This document shows, piece by piece, positions 61,088 through 64,000 of a DNA stretch of 64,000 nt; position 1 is the stretch's first letter, and each line of letters starts with the position of its first letter. Under the pieces are notes generated by a model. The model was not told where the DNA came from. It searched no databases and worked only from the letters and a program-made list of their open reading frames with translations. The DNA is from Mesorhizobium sp. SARCC-RB16n (GTDB lineage: Bacteria > Pseudomonadota > Alphaproteobacteria > Rhizobiales > Rhizobiaceae). The stretch lies in contig NZ_ML703283.1 of NCBI RefSeq assembly GCF_008520305.1, positions 46,328 to 110,327 on the forward strand, written 5' to 3'. Made by a program: the position numbers and the translations under genes.

Positions 61088-62179
61088 ATGACCGCAACGC
61101 CGTCCCGGCGTGACTACAGCCTGATCGGCCGCGACGCCCGGCTTGCCGTCGAGAACGGCCTGTCGGCGGCCGAGTGGTATCACACCGATATCCCTCGCAA
61201 GCAGATGAAAGAGCTGATGCAGCGCTCCGATGGCCCGGCGATCCGCGACACCGCGATCTGGCTCGCCGCCCTCGTCATCAGCGGCGCCGGCGCTGCCTGG
61301 TTCTGGGGCAGCTGGTGGTGCGTGCCGTTCTTCTTCGCTTATGGGGTGCTCTACGGCTCATCGACCGATTCACGCTGGCACGAATGCGGCCACGGCACGG
61401 CGTTCCGCACGCAATGGATGAATGATGCGGTCTATCAGATCGCCTGCTTCATGATCATGCGCAATCCGGTGACCTGGCGCTGGAGCCATACGCGCCATCA
61501 CACCGACACCATCATCGTCGGCCGCGATCCTGAGATCTCGGTCATGCGGCCGCCGGACCTGGTGCGCCTCGTCCTCGGTTTTGTCGGCGTGCTCGACGCC
61601 TGGCACGCGATGAGCGATATGCTGCGCAACGCCGCCGGCAACATCAGCGCGGCCGAGAAGACCTTCATTCCCGAACAGGAGCAGCCCAAAGCGATCCGTG
61701 TTGCCCGCATCTGGACCGCGATCTATGCCGCGACCATCGCGCTGGCACTCTACACCGGGTCGTTCCTGCCCTTGATGCTGGTCGGCCTGCCTAGGCTCTA
61801 CGGCGCCTGGCATCATGTCATGGTCGGCCTGCTGCAGCATGGCGGCCTGGCCGACAACGTCACCGACCATCGGCTCAACAGCCGCACCGTCTACATGAAC
61901 CCGATCAGCCGCTTCATCTACTGGAACATGAACTACCATGTCGAACATCACATGTTCCCGATGGTACCCTACCATGCGCTGCCCAGGCTGCATGCGCTGA
62001 TCAAGCATGATTTGCCGGCGCCGACGCGATCGATCCTGGCCGGCTATCGCGAGATGATCCCGGCCTTCCGCCGCCAGCTGCGCAACGAGGATTATTTCCT
62101 CAAGCGCGAGCTGCCGCCGACCGCCAGGCCGTACCGCGAGGAATTCCACAACGATACCGTCGCCGCGGCGGCGGAATGA
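61088..62179 (+). CDS. mocD: MocD-like rhizopine hydroxylase/desaturase-fold oxygenase
   Basis: The 363-residue membrane di-iron enzyme has three His boxes of the fatty-acid-desaturase/AlkB fold: HECGH (98-102), HTRHH (134-138) and HVEHH (284-288), with hydrophobic segments at about 55-92 and 205-235. GGGAGG lies before the ATG at 61088. With the Rieske ferredoxin and reductase that follow it matches MocD of rhizopine catabolism, which removes the methyl group of 3-O-methyl-scyllo-inosamine. Substrate is inferred from family and inositol context. Confidence 0.82.
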   Translation: MTATPSRRDYSLIGRDARLAVENGLSAAEWYHTDIPRKQMKELMQRSDGPAIRDTAIWLAALVISGAGAAWFWGSWWCVPFFFAYGVLYGSSTDSRWHECGHGTAFRTQWMNDAVYQIACFMIMRNPVTWRWSHTRHHTDTIIVGRDPEISVMRPPDLVRLVLGFVGVLDAWHAMSDMLRNAAGNISAAEKTFIPEQEQPKAIRVARIWTAIYAATIALALYTGSFLPLMLVGLPRLYGAWHHVMVGLLQHGGLADNVTDHRLNSRTVYMNPISRFIYWNMNYHVEHHMFPMVPYHALPRLHALIKHDLPAPTRSILAGYREMIPAFRRQLRNEDYFLKRELPPTARPYREEFHNDTVAAAAE

Positions 62180-62205
62180 CATCAAACGACTGCAGGGAGG
62201 ACTGA

Positions 62206-62520
62206 ATGAGCGATTGGGTCGAGGCCTGCACCGCCGGTGACATCGATGAAGAGGACGTGATGCGCTTCGATCATGGCGGGCGCACCTTCGCCATCTATCG
62301 CAGCCCGGACGACGACTATTTCGCCACCGACGGACTTTGCACGCATGAGAAGGTGCATCTCGCCGACGGGCTGGTGATGGACGACATCATCGAATGCCCC
62401 AAGCACAATGGCCGCTTCAATTACAAGACCGGCGCGGCCAGGGGCGCGCCGGTCTGCGTCAACCTGAGGACCTATCCGGTCAAGGTCGACGCCGGCAAAG
62501 TCCTCGTTCAGATCGGATGA
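62206..62520 (+). CDS. mocE: Rieske-type ferredoxin MocE
   Basis: The 104-residue single-domain Rieske protein has the cluster ligands Cys45-x-His47 and Cys64-x2-His67 (LCTHEKVHL, ECPKHNGRF). It starts 26 bases after mocD with GGGAGG upstream and overlaps the reductase by four bases (ATGA). It should shuttle electrons from the reductase to the MocD oxygenase. Confidence 0.88.
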   Translation: MSDWVEACTAGDIDEEDVMRFDHGGRTFAIYRSPDDDYFATDGLCTHEKVHLADGLVMDDIIECPKHNGRFNYKTGAARGAPVCVNLRTYPVKVDAGKVLVQIG

Positions 62521-63755
62521 CCGGCATGGCACGGGGCATGGTGATCATCGGGGCCGGGGAATGCGGCGGGCGGGCGGCACTTGCCTTGCGCGATCTCGGC
62601 TATGACGGGCCGGTCACGCTGGTCGGCGACGAGCCGCATCTGCCCTATGAGAGGCCACCTTTGTCCAAGGAGGCGATGGCCAGTGACGCGCCCGCAATCA
62701 AGGCGATCGCCAGCGACGAGGCCTTGGCCGAAAAATCGATCCGGCATATCCATTCCGTCCAGGCCCTGGCGATCGATCGCGCGGCGCACACGGTGCGCCT
62801 GTCGGACGGTTCGGTGCTGCCCTACGACAAGCTGCTGCTGGCCACCGGCTCGACGCCGCGCAAGCTGCCGATGCCTGGTCTTGGCGCGCGCTGCGTCTAT
62901 CTCAGGACCTTCGCCGACGCGCTGGCCATCCGCGCCCATCTCAGCGCCGGCAACCGCATCGCCGTCATTGGCGGCGGCTTCATCGGCCTCGAGCTTGCCG
63001 CGGCCGCGCGCAAGCTTGGCGCTTCGGTGACCGTCATCGAAGCACAGCCGCGAATTCTGATGCGTGGCGTTCCGGCCGAGATCGCCGAAATCATCCATGA
63101 GACGCATGTCGCCGAGGGCGTCGACATAGTGTGCGGCGAAGGCATCGCTTCCATCGCCGACGACGGCAAGGAGGTGCGGGTGACGCTTGCCGGCGGGCGC
63201 GAAATATCAGCCGACCTCGCCGTCATCGGCATCGGCGCCGTGCCGATGACCGGACTCGCCGCCGAAGCCGGCCTGACCATTGAAAACGGCATCGCAGTCG
63301 ACGCCGAACTGCGCAGCAGCGACTCCGACATCTTTGCCGCCGGCGATTGCTGCTCGTTCCCGCTTGCGGTCTATGGCGGCCGCCGCGTGCGGTTGGAAGC
63401 CTGGCGCAATGCACAGGAGCAAGGCGCGCTGGCCGCGAAGAACATGCTGGGCGCGGGCGAGGCGCATGCGGCGGTGCCGTGGTTCTGGTCGGATCAGTAT
63501 GGCCTCTCCCTGCAGATCGCGGGATTATCAGACGAAGGCCGCGGCACCGTGCGCCGCGATCTCGGTGACGGCGCCTTCATCCTCTTCCACCTGGCCGAAG
63601 ACGGCAGGCTGGTGGCGGCCAGCGGCATCGGCCCGGGCAATGCAGCGGCGCGTGACATAAGGCTGGCCGAAATGCTGATCGGCAAGCGTGCCAAGCCGGC
63701 GCCGGAGGCGCTGGGATCGCCCGAAGTCAAGCTGAAGGCGTTGCTGGCGGCCTGA
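62517..63755 (+). CDS. mocF: FAD-dependent ferredoxin reductase MocF
   Basis: The 412-residue pyridine nucleotide-disulfide oxidoreductase-like protein has an N-terminal FAD site (VIIGAGECGGRAALALRDLG), DEPHLPYERPPLSK, an NAD(P)H site IAVIGGGFIGLELAAAARKLG near 145, and the C-terminal FAD motif DIFAAGDCCSFPL. It is a BenC/RubB-type ferredoxin reductase. Coupled with MocE, it completes the three-part oxygenase system. Confidence 0.87.
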   Translation: MTGMARGMVIIGAGECGGRAALALRDLGYDGPVTLVGDEPHLPYERPPLSKEAMASDAPAIKAIASDEALAEKSIRHIHSVQALAIDRAAHTVRLSDGSVLPYDKLLLATGSTPRKLPMPGLGARCVYLRTFADALAIRAHLSAGNRIAVIGGGFIGLELAAAARKLGASVTVIEAQPRILMRGVPAEIAEIIHETHVAEGVDIVCGEGIASIADDGKEVRVTLAGGREISADLAVIGIGAVPMTGLAAEAGLTIENGIAVDAELRSSDSDIFAAGDCCSFPLAVYGGRRVRLEAWRNAQEQGALAAKNMLGAGEAHAAVPWFWSDQYGLSLQIAGLSDEGRGTVRRDLGDGAFILFHLAEDGRLVAASGIGPGNAAARDIRLAEMLIGKRAKPAPEALGSPEVKLKALLAA

Positions 63756-63920
63756 ACGGTCGCCCAACCCCGTCGATGTCGGCGCCGCCCCTCATCTGCC
63801 TGCCGGCCCCTTCTCCCCGTAGAACGGGGAGAAGGGGCTGTGGCAACCTCGCCGCGATTCACGCACCGCTAGTAATTGGCGAAATCGTTGAAAATGGCAT
63901 CTTTCTCCCCGTCACTATAC
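63756..63920. other. Intergenic region downstream of mocF with hairpin
   Basis: A short non-coding stretch that holds the strong hairpin at 63807-63837. The rest contains a half-palindrome CTTTCTCCCCGTCACTATAC (63901-63920) that ends where a possible insertion sequence begins. Confidence 0.4.
63807..63837 (+). terminator. Strong hairpin after mocF, terminator or palindromic repeat
   Basis: CCCCTTCTCCCCGT (63807-63820) and ACGGGGAGAAGGGG (63824-63837) form a perfect 14-bp stem with a three-base loop. There is no U-tract, so it may be a dispersed rhizobial palindrome that also acts as an mRNA 3' stabiliser for mocDEF. Confidence 0.6.
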
Positions 63921-64000
63921 CAGGGCTATCGCATATGAGTGATGGCATTGATGAGATAGTCGTCATTGCAGCCCGTTCTCGATCTGCCAGTGAGCTCTGG
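63921..64000. mobile_element. Possible end of an insertion sequence, cut by the window edge
   Basis: The sequence from 63921 starts CAGGGCTATCGCATATGA, resembling an IS terminal repeat. It abruptly follows CTTTCTCCCCGTCACTATAC, which looks like the left half of a palindrome whose right half is missing. Both strands are open from here to the edge. This is a hypothesis only, since the other end is outside the window. Confidence 0.25.

Noticed and set aside
63846-64000. Plus-strand open frame running off the right edge (VIGEIVENGIFLPVTIPGLS)
   Set aside because: It has no start or ribosome site, overlaps a palindrome and possible IS border, and matches no family I know.

Overview
The window looks like chromosomal DNA of a rhizobial alphaproteobacterium, most likely Mesorhizobium or a close relative. 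This rests on the high GC, the iolRCDEB inositol order, a mocDEF-type rhizopine gene set, a coxMNOP-type alternative oxidase, NodF/NodE-like proteins and small palindromic intergenic elements of the rhizobial kind. No database search was possible, so the genus is an inference.

Layout. 1-3.7 kb: urease genes on the minus strand (ureD, ureA, a small zinc-ribbon protein, ureJ, ureB, start of ureC), interrupted by two exported-protein genes on the plus strand. 3.9-5.4 kb: a NodF-like acyl carrier protein and a NodE-like ketosynthase. 5.6-12.6 kb: housekeeping and hypothetical genes (GST, small kinase, D-Ala-D-Ala carboxypeptidase, DUF1003, cytochrome c, DUF2189). 12.7-17.9 kb: YbaK-type deacylase and a five-gene cytochrome c oxidase operon. 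18.3-20.2 kb: tRNA-Arg(CCG) followed by a lower-GC convergent pair, a three-Cys-motif Gp37/Gp68 protein and its TcmP partner. 20.6-23.9 kb: SDR, ArsR/SRPBCC pair, methyltransferase and an exported protein.

23.9-38.8 kb is transport: a LacI-controlled sugar ABC importer, a small membrane pair, an RpiR-associated ferric/phosphonate-type ABC importer, the remnant of a second ABC ATPase, and a polar amino acid ABC importer. 38.9-41.4 kb holds phosphonate genes (DUF1045, phnM, phnN). 41.6-50.1 kb is myo-inositol catabolism (iolR, iolC-DUF2090 fusion, iolD, iolE, a small membrane protein, iolB) plus a divergent Gfo/Idh oxidoreductase. 53.8-58.8 kb adds an SDR, iolG and an IbpA-IatA-IatP-type inositol importer. 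59.9-63.8 kb has a LacI regulator divergent from mocDEF-like genes, the set that starts breakdown of the inositol-derived rhizopine. Transport, demethylation, dehydrogenation and ring opening of inositol-type compounds could thus be handled largely from this window. A shared TGRAAT-N4-ATTYCM palindrome lies in front of both iolC and the inositol importer.

The most notable regulatory find is upstream of a class I DAHP synthase gene (51.7-52.7 kb). There is a complete transcription attenuator with a 23-codon leader peptide carrying a Tyr-Trp-Tyr-Phe run, apparently read from a leaderless transcript, with mutually exclusive 1:2, 2:3 and 3:4 helices and a six-U terminator. A VapBC toxin-antitoxin pair diverges from the same short region. 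The right edge of the window may enter an insertion sequence.
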